Assembly: GCF_004339465.1 (NCBI RefSeq)
Contig: NZ_SMFY01000007.1
Location: forward strand, 1-64,000
Reading direction: 5' to 3'
Length of the DNA: 64,000 bases
Origin: Ancylobacter aquaticus
GTDB taxonomy: Bacteria; Pseudomonadota; Alphaproteobacteria; Rhizobiales; Xanthobacteraceae
The notes under the pieces are model-generated. The model saw only the letters and a program-made list of their open reading frames with translations. It did not search any database and was not told where the DNA came from. A program made the position numbers and the translations under genes. Position 1 is the first letter of the stretch, and each line of letters begins with the position of its first letter. This document shows, piece by piece, positions 44,460 through 54,106 of this stretch.

Positions 44460-45233
44460 ATGCCCGCCGAACTGCGGCTCATCCCCTGCCTCGCCGACAA
44501 TTACGCGGTGCTGCTGCGCGATCCGGTGACGGAGGCCACCGCCGTCATCGACGTGCCGGAAGTGGGGCCCGTGCTGGCCGCGCTGGAGCGCGAGGACTGG
44601 ACGCTCACCCATATCCTCGTCACGCACCATCACACCGATCACATTGCCGGCGTGGAGGCGCTGAAGGAACGCTTCGGCGCCACCGTCATCGGCCCCAAGG
44701 CGGAGCGCGAGACCATTCCCGGGCTCGACTTCGCGGTAGTGGATGGCGATCCGGTCGCCGTGGGCGGGCTGGTGGGGCGGGTGATGGAAACGCCCGGCCA
44801 TACCAAGGGCCATATCGTGTTCCTGTTCGAGGACGAGCGGCTGCTGTTCTCCGGCGATACGCTGTTCGTCATGGGCTGCGGCCGCCCCTTCGAGTGCGAC
44901 CCGCCGGTGCTGTGGGAATCGCTCGTCCGCCTGCGCGCCCTGCCCGACGACATCTCGGTCTATTGCGGGCACGAATACACCCTCTCCAATGCGCGCTTCG
45001 CTCTCAGCCTCGAACCCGACAATGCGGCGGTCGCCGCCCGGCTCGAAGAGATCGAGGCGCTGCGGGCGGCGGGCAAGCCGACCCTGCCGACCACGATCGG
45101 GGCGGAGAAGGCGACCAACCCCTTCATGCGCGCCGACGACCCGGGGCTGGCCGCCCGCATCGGCCTGTCCGGCGCCGAGCCGGGTGCGATCTTCACCGAG
45201 CTGCGCAGCCTCAAGAACAGCTTCCGGGGCTGA
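44460..45233 (+). CDS. gloB: Hydroxyacylglutathione hydrolase (glyoxalase II)
   Basis: 257 residues behind GAGGTCATC. The metallo-beta-lactamase fold shows THHHTDHIAG (zinc site), METPGHTKGHIVF, FSGDTLFVMGCGRPFE and YCGHEYTLSNARFA, and the C-terminal HAGH-type substrate domain ends NPFMR. It hydrolyses S-lactoylglutathione to lactate and glutathione, the second step of methylglyoxal removal. A DUF985 cupin gene follows after 3 nt. Confidence 0.93.
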   Translation: MPAELRLIPCLADNYAVLLRDPVTEATAVIDVPEVGPVLAALEREDWTLTHILVTHHHTDHIAGVEALKERFGATVIGPKAERETIPGLDFAVVDGDPVAVGGLVGRVMETPGHTKGHIVFLFEDERLLFSGDTLFVMGCGRPFECDPPVLWESLVRLRALPDDISVYCGHEYTLSNARFALSLEPDNAAVAARLEEIEALRAAGKPTLPTTIGAEKATNPFMRADDPGLAARIGLSGAEPGAIFTELRSLKNSFRG

Positions 45234-45236
45234 CGC

Positions 45237-45671
45237 ATGCGCCTCGACGGCCTTTCCGCCCGCGAGGTCATCGCCCGCCTCGCCCTCGCCCCGCACCCGG
45301 AGGGCGGGCATTACCGCGAGACGTTCCGCGATCCGCACCCGACCTCGGACGGGCGCTCCGTCTCCACCGCGATCTATTTCCTGCTGGCCGCCGGCGAGGT
45401 GTCGCACTGGCACCGGGTGGATGCCGTCGAGGCGTGGCACTGGTATGCCGGCGCGGCGCTGGAATTGCGGGTGTCGGTGGCCGATTCCGGCCCAATCATC
45501 GCGCACCGACTCGGGACCGGCGACGGCGACGAACCGCAGCGGATCGTCCCGCGCGATGCCTGGCAGTCCGCCCGTAGCCTCGGCGACTGGACGCTGGTCG
45601 GCTGCACGGTAGCGCCCGGCTTCGACTTCGCCGGCTTCGAGCTGGCCGCGCCCGGCTGGTCGCCGGGCTGA
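45237..45671 (+). CDS. Cupin, DUF985 family
   Basis: 144 residues starting 3 nt after the gloB stop, so co-transcribed. The pattern L.PHPEGGHYRETFR, STAIYFLLAAGEVSHWHRVD, EAWHWYAGAALEL and LVGCTVAPGFDFAGFELA is DUF985, a cupin with a possible metal or sugar-nucleotide site. Function unknown; the link to gloB may point to small-molecule detoxification, which is inference. It converges on the EamA transporter gene with 4 nt between the stops. Confidence 0.85.
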   Translation: MRLDGLSAREVIARLALAPHPEGGHYRETFRDPHPTSDGRSVSTAIYFLLAAGEVSHWHRVDAVEAWHWYAGAALELRVSVADSGPIIAHRLGTGDGDEPQRIVPRDAWQSARSLGDWTLVGCTVAPGFDFAGFELAAPGWSPG

Positions 45672-45675
45672 CGCC

Positions 45676-46575
45676 CTATCGCGCTTGCCGCCGTGCCAGC
45701 AGCGTCGCCACGGCGGCACCGCCGACGATGAGGGCGCAGGCGAGGCCGAGCGACCAGCTCAGCGCGGCGAAGCCCGCCGCTACCAGCAGCAGGGTCGAGA
45801 GCACCGGCGCCGCATAGGACATGACGCCGAGCAGGCGAATGTCGCCGCGCTTCATGCCGATGTCCCAGGTGTAGAAGGCGATGCCGACCGGCCCGATGCC
45901 GAGCGCCACCACCGCCAGCCACTCCCCCGCCCCTGCGGGCCACACCGCAGGCTCGAACAGCGCGTGGCACAGCGCGGACAGAACGGCCGTGGCGAGGCAG
46001 AAACCGGCGACGACCTCGGTCGGCACGTTCGCGAAATACCGCGAGCCGACCGAGTAGACCGTCCAGATCACCGCGCAGAGCGCGGCGGCGAGATAGCCGG
46101 GCACGAATTCCGGCGCGAAGCCGAGGCTGCCTGCCCGCCCGCCCAGCAGCACCACCGTGCCGGCAAGGCCCATCAGCGCGCCGGCGATATGGGCCGGGCG
46201 CAGCCTTTCCCCCGGGAGGAAGGCGGAGAACAGCACAATCAGCAGCGGCCAGAGATAGGCGATGAGGCCCGCCTCGGCCGGCGGCGCCAGCTTCAGCGCC
46301 GAGAAATAGAAGAAGTGGTAGCCAAACAGCCCACCCACCCCGTGCAGCCACACCGGCCAGGGCTGGCGCAGCACCGAGAGGCTGACGCCGCGCGCCATCG
46401 CCGTCCCCAGCCCCACCGTGCCGCCAATGGCGAAGGTCAGCGCCGTCAGCAGAAAGGGCGGCACGGCGCCGGTGGACGAGGTCGCCAGCGCCAGCGTCGA
46501 CCACAGCAGGATGGCGGTAAAGCCGATCAGCGTGGCGGTGCGGCGCGCGAGGGGGGCAGTCGCTTGGAGGGGCAT
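45676..46575 (-). CDS. EamA/DMT family permease, YddG-like
   Basis: 299 residues from MPLQATAPLARRTATLIGF, with AGGTG before the ATG. Ten hydrophobic helices and two EamA repeats, the second opening with LAAALCAVIWTVYSVGSRYF. The SALKLAPPAEAGLIAYLWPLL block resembles the aromatic amino-acid exporter YddG. Substrate not established. A longer frame upstream is Arg/Cys-rich and unlikely. Confidence 0.8.
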   Translation of the reverse strand: MPLQATAPLARRTATLIGFTAILLWSTLALATSSTGAVPPFLLTALTFAIGGTVGLGTAMARGVSLSVLRQPWPVWLHGVGGLFGYHFFYFSALKLAPPAEAGLIAYLWPLLIVLFSAFLPGERLRPAHIAGALMGLAGTVVLLGGRAGSLGFAPEFVPGYLAAALCAVIWTVYSVGSRYFANVPTEVVAGFCLATAVLSALCHALFEPAVWPAGAGEWLAVVALGIGPVGIAFYTWDIGMKRGDIRLLGVMSYAAPVLSTLLLVAAGFAALSWSLGLACALIVGGAAVATLLARRQAR

Positions 46576-46716
46576 GGGACACCTGGAATGGGCGCCCCTT
46601 ATGGCCGGGCGGGAGGCACAAGCCAAGCGCCGGCACCCCGGCAATCGTTAGGTCGGGGGAACTGTTTGGCCGGGAGCCGCTTACCCCAACGTCACCTCAA
46701 CGTTCAGGAGTACCGC

Positions 46717-46962
46717 ATGAAATCCCTGGGTTACGCCATCGCTGCCATCGCCTTTGCCGCCCTGCCCGCCTTCGCCCAGACACCCGCCATCGGTGTCGAG
46801 GATGCGCTTCGCATCGCCCGCGACGGCGGGCTGGCGACGATCACCTCGATCGAGCTCGACGACGGTGAATGGGAAGCCGAAGGCCGCGATAGCGCCGGCA
46901 AGGAGATGGAGATCGACATCGACGCCAAGACCGGCGCCGTCATCCGTCGCGAAATCGACTGA
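46717..46962 (+). CDS. Small exported PepSY-domain protein
   Basis: 81 residues with AGGAG 7 nt before the ATG. A signal peptide (MKSLGYAIAAIAFAALPAFA) is followed by one PepSY unit: GVEDALRIARDGGLATITSI, ELDDGEWEAEGRDSAGKEME and IDIDAKTGAVIRREID. PepSY domains are thought to inhibit peptidases or bind small ligands in the envelope. The gene is monocistronic and faces phaB convergently. Confidence 0.85.
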   Translation: MKSLGYAIAAIAFAALPAFAQTPAIGVEDALRIARDGGLATITSIELDDGEWEAEGRDSAGKEMEIDIDAKTGAVIRREID

Positions 46963-47021
46963 GTTCGCCACGTCCGGCCAAGCGGCGCCCGCCGCTTGGC
47001 CCTTACGCCCTCGCCGCCCGA

Positions 47022-47747
47022 TCAGCCGAGATATTGGCCGCCATTGGCGGAGAGTGTCGAGCCGGTGATGAAACCCGCCTCGTCGGCGGCGAGGAACACC
47101 ACGCAGCGGGCGATCTCGTCAGCTTCGCCGAGGCGGCCGACCGGGATCTGCGGAATGATGCTCTTCTCCAGCACGTCCTTGGGCACGGCCAGCACCATCT
47201 CGGTGGCGATGTAGCCCGGGCAGATCGCGTTGACGGTGATGCCCTTCTTCGCGACTTCTTGCGCCAGCGCCTTGGAGAAGCCGATTTCGCCGGCCTTGGC
47301 GGCGGAATAATTGGTCTGGCCCATCTGGCCCTTCTGGCCGTTGATCGACGAGATGTTGACGATACGGCCGAAGCCACGCTCGCGCATGTCCTCGATCACG
47401 TTGCGGCACATGTTGAACACCGAGGAGAGGTTGGTGTTGATCACCGCGTGCCAGTTCTCGGGCGACATCTTGTGCAGCATGCCGTCGCGGGTGATGCCGG
47501 CATTGTTCACCAGCACCTCGACCGGGCCGAGCTTTGCCGTCACCTCGGCGATGCCCGCCTTGCACGCCGCGAAGTCGGAAACGTCCCATTTGAAGGTGGG
47601 GATGCCGGTCTCTTCGGTAAACGCAGCGGCAGCCGCGTCATTGCCGGCATAATTGGCGGCGACGGAATAGCCGGCCGCCTTCAAGGCTTTGCTGATGGCC
47701 GCGCCGATGCCGCGCGTACCCCCGGTGACCAATGCAACACGCGCCAT
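47022..47747 (-). CDS. phaB: Acetoacetyl-CoA reductase
   Basis: 241 residues behind GGGGAAGAC. Short-chain dehydrogenase: VTGGTRGIGAAISKALK for NADPH, NNAGITRDGMLHKM, the Ser in IVNISSINGQKGQMG and catalytic Y-x3-K in NYSAAKAGEIGFSKALA. These, with the Q-rich GQKGQMGQTNYS loop, mark PhaB rather than FabG. It reduces acetoacetyl-CoA to (R)-3-hydroxybutyryl-CoA for polyhydroxybutyrate. Downstream of phaA by 134 nt; no PHB synthase gene is in the window. Confidence 0.95.
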   Translation of the reverse strand: MARVALVTGGTRGIGAAISKALKAAGYSVAANYAGNDAAAAAFTEETGIPTFKWDVSDFAACKAGIAEVTAKLGPVEVLVNNAGITRDGMLHKMSPENWHAVINTNLSSVFNMCRNVIEDMRERGFGRIVNISSINGQKGQMGQTNYSAAKAGEIGFSKALAQEVAKKGITVNAICPGYIATEMVLAVPKDVLEKSIIPQIPVGRLGEADEIARCVVFLAADEAGFITGSTLSANGGQYLG

Positions 47748-47881
47748 GTCTTCCCCCTCTGGCGTCCCTTCCCCAGGGAACTCTCGACGGTTTGTACGTC
47801 GATTCTTGATGACGGCAAGGTCGCGAGCCCGCCTTGCCGTCGCGATTGGTCACAGCTTTTATCGGCCGCGCCGACGCAGGG

Positions 47882-49060
<1,179 letters not shown>

Positions 49061-49317
49061 GAATGACGTCCTCCGGTACGGTCCTGTAGTCGGGCTCGGC
49101 CCGCGGGCCTGCGCCTCACCTTCTCGATCAGGTGTGACAGCATCGTGGTAGCCACCCGTGATCCATGTCAATGGCACCCGGCTTTTCCTGACGTGAGGTC
49201 AAGAGCACCGCCCGCCCTGCCCCGCGCGCGGCGTTGAGCCGCCACAATTCCTGTAGCCGGGCGGTGGGAAACGTCCTAGAGTTTTCAATGGGAAACGATC
49301 AAGGCGACTGGATCACA

Positions 49318-49902
49318 ATGGCAAAATCCAACGAACCCGTCACCATCAAGAAATACGCGAACCGCCGCCTGTACAATACCGGCACGAGCACCTATGTGAC
49401 GCTCGAAGACCTCGCGCAGATGGTCAAGAACGGCGAAGACTTCGTCGTCTACGACGCGAAGTCATCCGATGACATAACGCACTCCGTGCTGACCCAGATC
49501 ATCTTCGAGCAGGAAGGCAAGGGCCAGAACCTCCTGCCGATCAATTTCCTTCGCCAGATCATCCGTTTCTACGGCGACAGCATGCAGATGCTGGTACCGC
49601 GCTATCTCGACATGACCATCGAGAATTTCAGCAAGGAACAGAACAGCCTGCGGGAGAACTTCTCCAAGACGCTGGGCATTGGCGGCATTGGCGGTTTCGG
49701 GATTCTGGACGAGCACGTCCGCCGGAACATGGAAATGTTCGACCGTACCTTCAAGATGTTTCTGCCCGGCGGCCGCGCCGAGGACAGCGCCGCGGCACCG
49801 GCGGCCAGCCCGCAGCCCGACGATTTCGACGAACTGCGCCGGCAGGTTGCCGATATGCAGAAGCGCCTCGACAAGCTCGGCGACGGCGGCAAGAAAGAGT
49901 GA
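49318..49902 (+). CDS. phaR: Polyhydroxyalkanoate synthesis repressor
   Basis: 194 residues from MAKSNEPVTIKKYANRRLYN. The PHB/PHA accumulation regulator DNA-binding domain (6-65) and the following block DFVVYDAKSSDDITHSVLTQ are clear, with a coiled-coil C-terminus (DELRRQVADMQKRLDKL). PhaR binds both PHB granules and promoters of granule-protein genes, lifting repression when polymer accumulates. An ATG ten codons upstream (49288) is an alternative start. The divergent phaA-phaB pair is a likely target, with 257 nt between. Confidence 0.93.
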   Translation: MAKSNEPVTIKKYANRRLYNTGTSTYVTLEDLAQMVKNGEDFVVYDAKSSDDITHSVLTQIIFEQEGKGQNLLPINFLRQIIRFYGDSMQMLVPRYLDMTIENFSKEQNSLRENFSKTLGIGGIGGFGILDEHVRRNMEMFDRTFKMFLPGGRAEDSAAAPAASPQPDDFDELRRQVADMQKRLDKLGDGGKKE

Positions 49903-50023
49903 ATGGCTGGCCGGGACGGCGCCTCGCGGGCGCGCTCCCGGGGGTCGGCTGCCGGAGCGAGGCTTTAACCGCGTGCGCCCCTTGTGAACGGGCTGCCGTG
50001 AGAGGGCCGCGCCGGCCCTCCCC

Positions 50024-51241
50024 TCACCGTCGCGCCACAGCCCCCGCCCTGACGATGGCCGCCGCCGTGTCCACGACGGGATCAGCCTCGTCGGGCTCGC
50101 CCGCACTCGTCTCCGACGCCTCCGGCAGGCCAGCCGCGACCTGCGCGGCCCGCATCCGGTCGATGCCCGAGAACTGGATGCCGGACACTTCAACGCTAGA
50201 GGCGCCGCTGGCCCCGGCCGCCCGCGCCAGCATGCCGCGCAGTTGCGGGGCCATTTCGGCCAGCTGGGCGAACTTGGCGTGGTTGAAGCCGTCGGTCGAT
50301 TTCACATTGGACATGTCGACGACGACGGCGCCCAGTTCCACCAGTTCCGTGTCGTGCGTGTAGGCGCCGAGGCGAGGCTTGTCGCCGGCGATGAAGTCGG
50401 AAAAGGCCAGCGCCTTGTCGTCGCGCGAGACGATGACGATGAACGGCTTGGGCGGCTTGCCCAGCCGCTTGAGCTGGCTCTTGAACACGTCCACGTCGAT
50501 ATCGGGCGCAGCCAGCACGATGTTGCCGAGCTTGCTCATCGGCAAAGGGTTGCCGGAAATCTTGATCTGCCGAAGCGCCTCAACCGTGACCCAGTTGCCC
50601 ATGGAATGGGCCACAATCGTCACCTGATCGGCGCCGCTGTTGAAGACCAGCCGGATCGTCTCTTCCAGCCGGTCGCGCGCGGCCGTGGCGCTGTTGTTGT
50701 CATAGACATAATCGGCGATTTCGCCGCGCGAGGCCCAGGTAAACAGCACCGGCACGCCCGGCGCCTTGGAATCCTCCGCCATCTGGGTGAGGCGGTAGAG
50801 CGCCTCCGAGAACAGCGTGTTGTAGCCGTGCACGAAGATCACCGCCTGCCGCTTGCCGGCCGGGTACTTTGAGAGCTCGCTCTTGAGGTCGGCGTTGAAC
50901 TGCGTCGGCGTGTCCCGATACACCGCCTCGCGCACCACCATGTCGGTAGCCGGGTTGGGCGGCGATTTCTGCGGCGATTCCACCATGCCCGGCTTGTGTG
51001 TCGGGGGAACGCTGATCTCCACCTTGGCGAAGCTCAGCTCCGGCGTCCGCTCGCCATTGTAGAACACGCCGGGCCGGGGGTCGCGCTCGCGCGAGGAGGC
51101 CACCAGGATCGTGTGGGTGCTGGTGCTGACCGTGTCGACGTCGATGACCGAGAGCGCGTCGTCCCCGGGACGGGAAGCACAGCCGGCCAGGATTGGCGCG
51201 CAAAGGGCCCCGACGACCAGCCAGGCGAACCGGCGGCGCAT
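50024..51241 (-). CDS. Lipoprotein alpha/beta hydrolase, DUF900 family
   Basis: 405 residues from MRRRFAWLVVGALCAPILAG; the next residue is Cys21, so LAGC forms a lipobox and the protein should be lipid-anchored. A TTG start 12 codons up would spoil the signal. The DUF900 hydrolase domain shows FVHGYNTLFSEALYRLTQMA, the nucleophile in VAHSMGNWVTVEAL and VLAAPDIDVDVFKSQL. DUF900 hydrolases are uncharacterised esterase-like enzymes often found at the envelope. Monocistronic; convergent with phaR. Confidence 0.8.
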   Translation of the reverse strand: MRRRFAWLVVGALCAPILAGCASRPGDDALSVIDVDTVSTSTHTILVASSRERDPRPGVFYNGERTPELSFAKVEISVPPTHKPGMVESPQKSPPNPATDMVVREAVYRDTPTQFNADLKSELSKYPAGKRQAVIFVHGYNTLFSEALYRLTQMAEDSKAPGVPVLFTWASRGEIADYVYDNNSATAARDRLEETIRLVFNSGADQVTIVAHSMGNWVTVEALRQIKISGNPLPMSKLGNIVLAAPDIDVDVFKSQLKRLGKPPKPFIVIVSRDDKALAFSDFIAGDKPRLGAYTHDTELVELGAVVVDMSNVKSTDGFNHAKFAQLAEMAPQLRGMLARAAGASGASSVEVSGIQFSGIDRMRAAQVAAGLPEASETSAGEPDEADPVVDTAAAIVRAGAVARR

Positions 51242-51421
51242 TCCACGACTTGCATCACGCAACACGGCACGCTCCAAGGTTCAGGGGGCGGAAGGTACCA
51301 TCGTTCCGGTGCAACAGTAAGGCGCGCGGGGGTGCTCGCGCCCGTCATCCGCCGCCATGGCTTCCGGATCGTTACCGACGATGAGGAGGCATCCCGTCGC
51401 GCGACGCCGCCCAACGCAGAA

Positions 51422-51444
51422 AAGCCGGCCCTCGGGGCCGGCTT
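51422..51444 (-). terminator. Rho-independent terminator of rpmF
   Basis: A 10-bp stem AAGCCGGCCC/GGGCCGGCTT with loop TCG, followed on the minus strand by TTTTC. It lies 35 nt after the rpmF stop. Confidence 0.85.
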
Positions 51445-51478
51445 CAGCAATGCGGGCAGACAGCCCGGCAGAAGGCGA

Positions 51479-51664
51479 TCAGGCCTCGGCCTTGACCTTC
51501 AGCACCTGACGGCCCTTGTACATGCCGGTCTTCAGGTCGAGGTGATGGGGACGGCGAAGCTCGCCGGAATCCTTGTCCTCGATATAGGTCGGCTTGGCGA
51601 GGGCGTCGGCGGAACGGCGCATGCCGCGACGCGACGGGCTGGTCTTCTTCTTCGGAACTGCCAT
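51479..51664 (-). CDS. rpmF: 50S ribosomal protein L32
   Basis: 61 residues, full length: [20 protein letters not shown], then [17 protein letters not shown]. This is the zinc-free form: the paired cysteines of other L32 proteins are absent. GGAGACGACA precedes the ATG. A TATAAG at 51746-51741 on the minus strand may be its -10. In alphaproteobacteria the gene stands apart from the plsX-fabH operon, as here. Confidence 0.96.
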   Translation of the reverse strand: MAVPKKKTSPSRRGMRRSADALAKPTYIEDKDSGELRRPHHLDLKTGMYKGRQVLKVKAEA

Positions 51665-51820
51665 TGTCGTCTCCTGTCCCGGCCTGGCTCACGCCCAGTC
51701 GGAAGGGCCGGCGCCGGATGGTGCGTAATTCGAGTGGCGGCTTATACAGACTCATGCGCGCGAGCGAAAGAGGCAGACGCAAATCTGTCGCACGCCTTTG
51801 AGGGAGCGCGCTCGCCCGTT

Positions 51821-52498
51821 TCACGCCCCCGCGAGGCAGGCGGTCAGCTCGGCGCCCTCGCGCGGAATGCGGGCCTGCAGGTTTCCGGCGAGCCGCGTCA
51901 GCCCGCGCCCGGGCTTGCCGGCATCGCGCCGGTGCGGATTGGGCAGCATGACCGCGAGCAGCGCCGCCTGCCGCGCGGTCAGGTCGCGGGCGGAGCGCCC
52001 GAAGGCCCGCTGCGCGCCCGCCTCGACGCCAAACTGGCCACCCGGCCCCCACTCGGCGATGTTGAGGTAGATTTCAAGCTGCCGCTGTTTGGACATCACC
52101 ACGTTGAGATACAGCGCGAGCGGCAGTTCCAGACCCTTGCGGATCACGCTGCGGCCGTTCCACAGAAAAAGGTTCTTGGCGAGCTGCATGGTGATGGTGG
52201 AGGCCCCGCGCGGGGCGTTGAGCCCGTCCGATTCGTCGATCACCCCCTGCAGTTCCACCATGTCGACGCCCGAATGGGAACAGAAGCGCGCATCCTCGGA
52301 GGCCAGCACCGAGCGGACAAGATTCGGCGAGATGTTGTCGAACGGCAGCCAGACGCGCTCGACCGGCTGCCCGCTCACCCAGCGCGCCAGCATCAGCGTC
52401 GAGGGCGCGGGCGCCACATTATAGAGCAGCCCGAGCAGCAGCGGCGTGGCCACCACCACCAGCGCGATCTTCCAGGCCCAACGCCAAAAAACACCCAT
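51821..52498 (-). CDS. mtgA: Monofunctional biosynthetic peptidoglycan transglycosylase
   Basis: 225 residues. One membrane anchor (about 8-27) and a single GT51 domain with the catalytic EDARFCSHSGVD, GASTITMQLAKNLFLW and RKGLELPLALYLN motifs. It polymerises lipid II into glycan strands without a penicillin-binding domain. The ATG follows GGGGA by 6 nt; a GTG two codons earlier overlaps that site. Divergent from the prenyl synthase gene. Confidence 0.93.
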   Translation of the reverse strand: MGVFWRWAWKIALVVVATPLLLGLLYNVAPAPSTLMLARWVSGQPVERVWLPFDNISPNLVRSVLASEDARFCSHSGVDMVELQGVIDESDGLNAPRGASTITMQLAKNLFLWNGRSVIRKGLELPLALYLNVVMSKQRQLEIYLNIAEWGPGGQFGVEAGAQRAFGRSARDLTARQAALLAVMLPNPHRRDAGKPGRGLTRLAGNLQARIPREGAELTACLAGA

Positions 52499-52659
52499 GC
52501 TCACTCCCCGGCGAAACCACTCTAGAACACGTGACCAGCGGAGGGCACAGCAATCTCGTCGCCTGACGCACAGCGGCGGCCAACGGTCCGCTTGACCCCA
52601 CCGCCCGGCTCGGGCACGGAACGGAAAATTCCGGCTGCGACAACCCTTGCGGACCCGTC

Positions 52660-53598
52660 ATGCCCACTTCCGAAAGCCGCCCGCCTTTGGCCCTCGCGCT
52701 TGCCCGCACCGCCGAAGCCGTCACCGCCTATATCGAAGGCGCGATTGCCCGCAGCGGCGCGCCGGGCGAGCGGCTGGCGGGCGCGATTCGGCACGCCACG
52801 CTGGCGGGGGGAAAACGGCTGAGGCCGTTCCTCGTGGTCGAATCGGCGGCGCTGTTCGGCGTCTGCGCCGACCGCGCGATGCCGGCCGCGGCAGCGCTGG
52901 AGTGCATTCACTGTTACTCGCTGGTCCATGACGACCTGCCGGCCATGGACAATGACGACCTGCGGCGCGGCCGACCGACCGTCCACCGCGCCTATGACGA
53001 GGCCACCGCCATCCTCGCCGGCGACGGGCTGCTGACCCTCGCCTTCGAGATTCTCGCCGGCGAGGAGGATGACACGGACCCGGCGGTGCGCCTTGCCCTC
53101 ATCGCCAGCCTCGCGCGTGCGGCGGGCGTGGCCGGCATGATCGGCGGGCAGATGCTGGACCTCGCGGCGGAGGGCCGATTCGCGCAAGGGGCGCTCCACC
53201 GCGCGCCGCTCGACCTGTCGGCGGAGGCCATCATCCAGCTTCAGGCGATGAAGACCGGCGCCTTGCTGCGCCAGGCCTGCGAGGCCGGCGCCCTGCTCGG
53301 GCAGGCGAGCCCGGCGGAACGGGCGAGCCTCGATCGCTACGCCCGCGCTGTCGGCCGCGCCTTCCAGATCGCCGACGACTTGCTCGATGTCGAGGGTGAG
53401 GCGAGCCTCGTGGGCAAGGCGGTGGGCAAGGACGCCGCCGCCGGAAAGGCGACGCTGGTCGGCACGCTCGGCATCGAGGGCGCGCGCGCGGAGCTCACCC
53501 GGCTGACCGGCGAGGCAGAAGCGGCGCTCGCCAGCTTCGGCAGCGCGGCCACACTTCTCGTGGAAGCGGCATATTTCGTCGCCGATCGACGCAATTAG
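52660..53598 (+). CDS. ispA: Polyprenyl (farnesyl/geranyl) diphosphate synthase
   Basis: 312 residues. Both Asp-rich motifs are present: DDLPAMDNDDLRRGRPTVH and DDLLDVEGEASLVGKAVGKD; GGKRLRP binds isopentenyl diphosphate. The short insertion pattern and length fit the bacterial FPP synthase IspA, which makes farnesyl diphosphate for ubiquinone side chains and undecaprenyl lipids. Final product length cannot be fixed from sequence. No dxs or xseB lies beside it, unlike the common arrangement. Confidence 0.9.
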   Translation: MPTSESRPPLALALARTAEAVTAYIEGAIARSGAPGERLAGAIRHATLAGGKRLRPFLVVESAALFGVCADRAMPAAAALECIHCYSLVHDDLPAMDNDDLRRGRPTVHRAYDEATAILAGDGLLTLAFEILAGEEDDTDPAVRLALIASLARAAGVAGMIGGQMLDLAAEGRFAQGALHRAPLDLSAEAIIQLQAMKTGALLRQACEAGALLGQASPAERASLDRYARAVGRAFQIADDLLDVEGEASLVGKAVGKDAAAGKATLVGTLGIEGARAELTRLTGEAEAALASFGSAATLLVEAAYFVADRRN

Positions 53599-53615
53599 GG
53601 CTTTCCTCATCTCGA

Positions 53616-53641
53616 CGGAACGATAAGTTCCGGGCAATGTT
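53616..53641 (+). promoter_or_regulatory. Palindrome overlapping a possible EcfG-type promoter
   Basis: CGGAAC-GATAA-GTTCCG (53616-53632) is a perfect inverted repeat. Read as a promoter, GGAAC (53617-53621) and TGTT (53638-53641) are 16 nt apart, one base off the EcfG consensus. The small exported-protein ATG is 54 nt further on. It could be a stress promoter, an operator, or both. Confidence 0.35.
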
Positions 53642-53695
53642 GTTTGTGACGGGAATGTGCGCGCCGCGCGACGTGACCGTTATCTGGAGGTTGAG

Positions 53696-53971
53696 ATGCG
53701 TGTCGCCCTGTTCGCCCTTGCCGCTCTGGTCGCCGGCACAGCCGTCATTGCCACCGCGCCTGCCGACGCGCAGGAATCCAACCGCATCATCATCCGCAAG
53801 CTGCCGCCGCGCTCCTATCTCGATCCCGGCCCGGTGGTGAAGCCCGGCACCTCGCGCGACCTCAATTATGTCTACGTCGCCCACCCGCTCTACCCGCAAT
53901 ATGGCGACGACAGCGGCATCACCGGCATCCGTTGGCCGCTGCCGAGCCGTTTCGACCTGCCGGGTTACTGA
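53696..53971 (+). CDS. Small exported protein of unknown function
   Basis: 91 residues with GGAGG five nt before the ATG. A signal peptide (RVALFALAALVAGTAVIATA, cleaved after ADA) precedes a short Pro-rich mature part: KLPPRSYLDPGPVVKPGTSR, DLNYVYVAHPLYPQYGDD and WPLPSRFDLPGY. No family recognised by me, though the order SYLDxG and RYP/HPLYPQYG recurs in small periplasmic proteins of related bacteria as I recall. Monocistronic, with its own terminator. Confidence 0.75.
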   Translation: MRVALFALAALVAGTAVIATAPADAQESNRIIIRKLPPRSYLDPGPVVKPGTSRDLNYVYVAHPLYPQYGDDSGITGIRWPLPSRFDLPGY

Positions 53972-54003
53972 TTCGCCCCTGCGGCATCCAGCTGAAGACC
54001 TCA

Positions 54004-54028
54004 AAGCCCGGCCCGCGCCGGGCTTTTT
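54004..54028 (+). terminator. Terminator after the 91-residue exported protein
   Basis: Stem AAGCCCGGC/GCCGGGCTT, loop CCGC, then a T5 tract. It lies 32 nt past the stop codon. Confidence 0.9.
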
Positions 54029-54056
54029 CGTGAGTCGTTGACCGGCGCGCCAACAA

Positions 54057-54081
54057 AAAGCCCGGCCGAAGCCGGGCTTTT
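54057..54081. terminator. Terminator of leuB
   Basis: Stem AAAGCCCGGC/GCCGGGCTTT with loop CGAA, A-rich on the left and T-rich on the right, so usable in both directions. It lies 25 nt beyond the leuB stop. Its stem is nearly identical to the neighbouring terminator at 54004. Confidence 0.9.
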
Positions 54082-54106
54082 CTCGTCCGAGGGTCGCGAT
54101 GACGGC

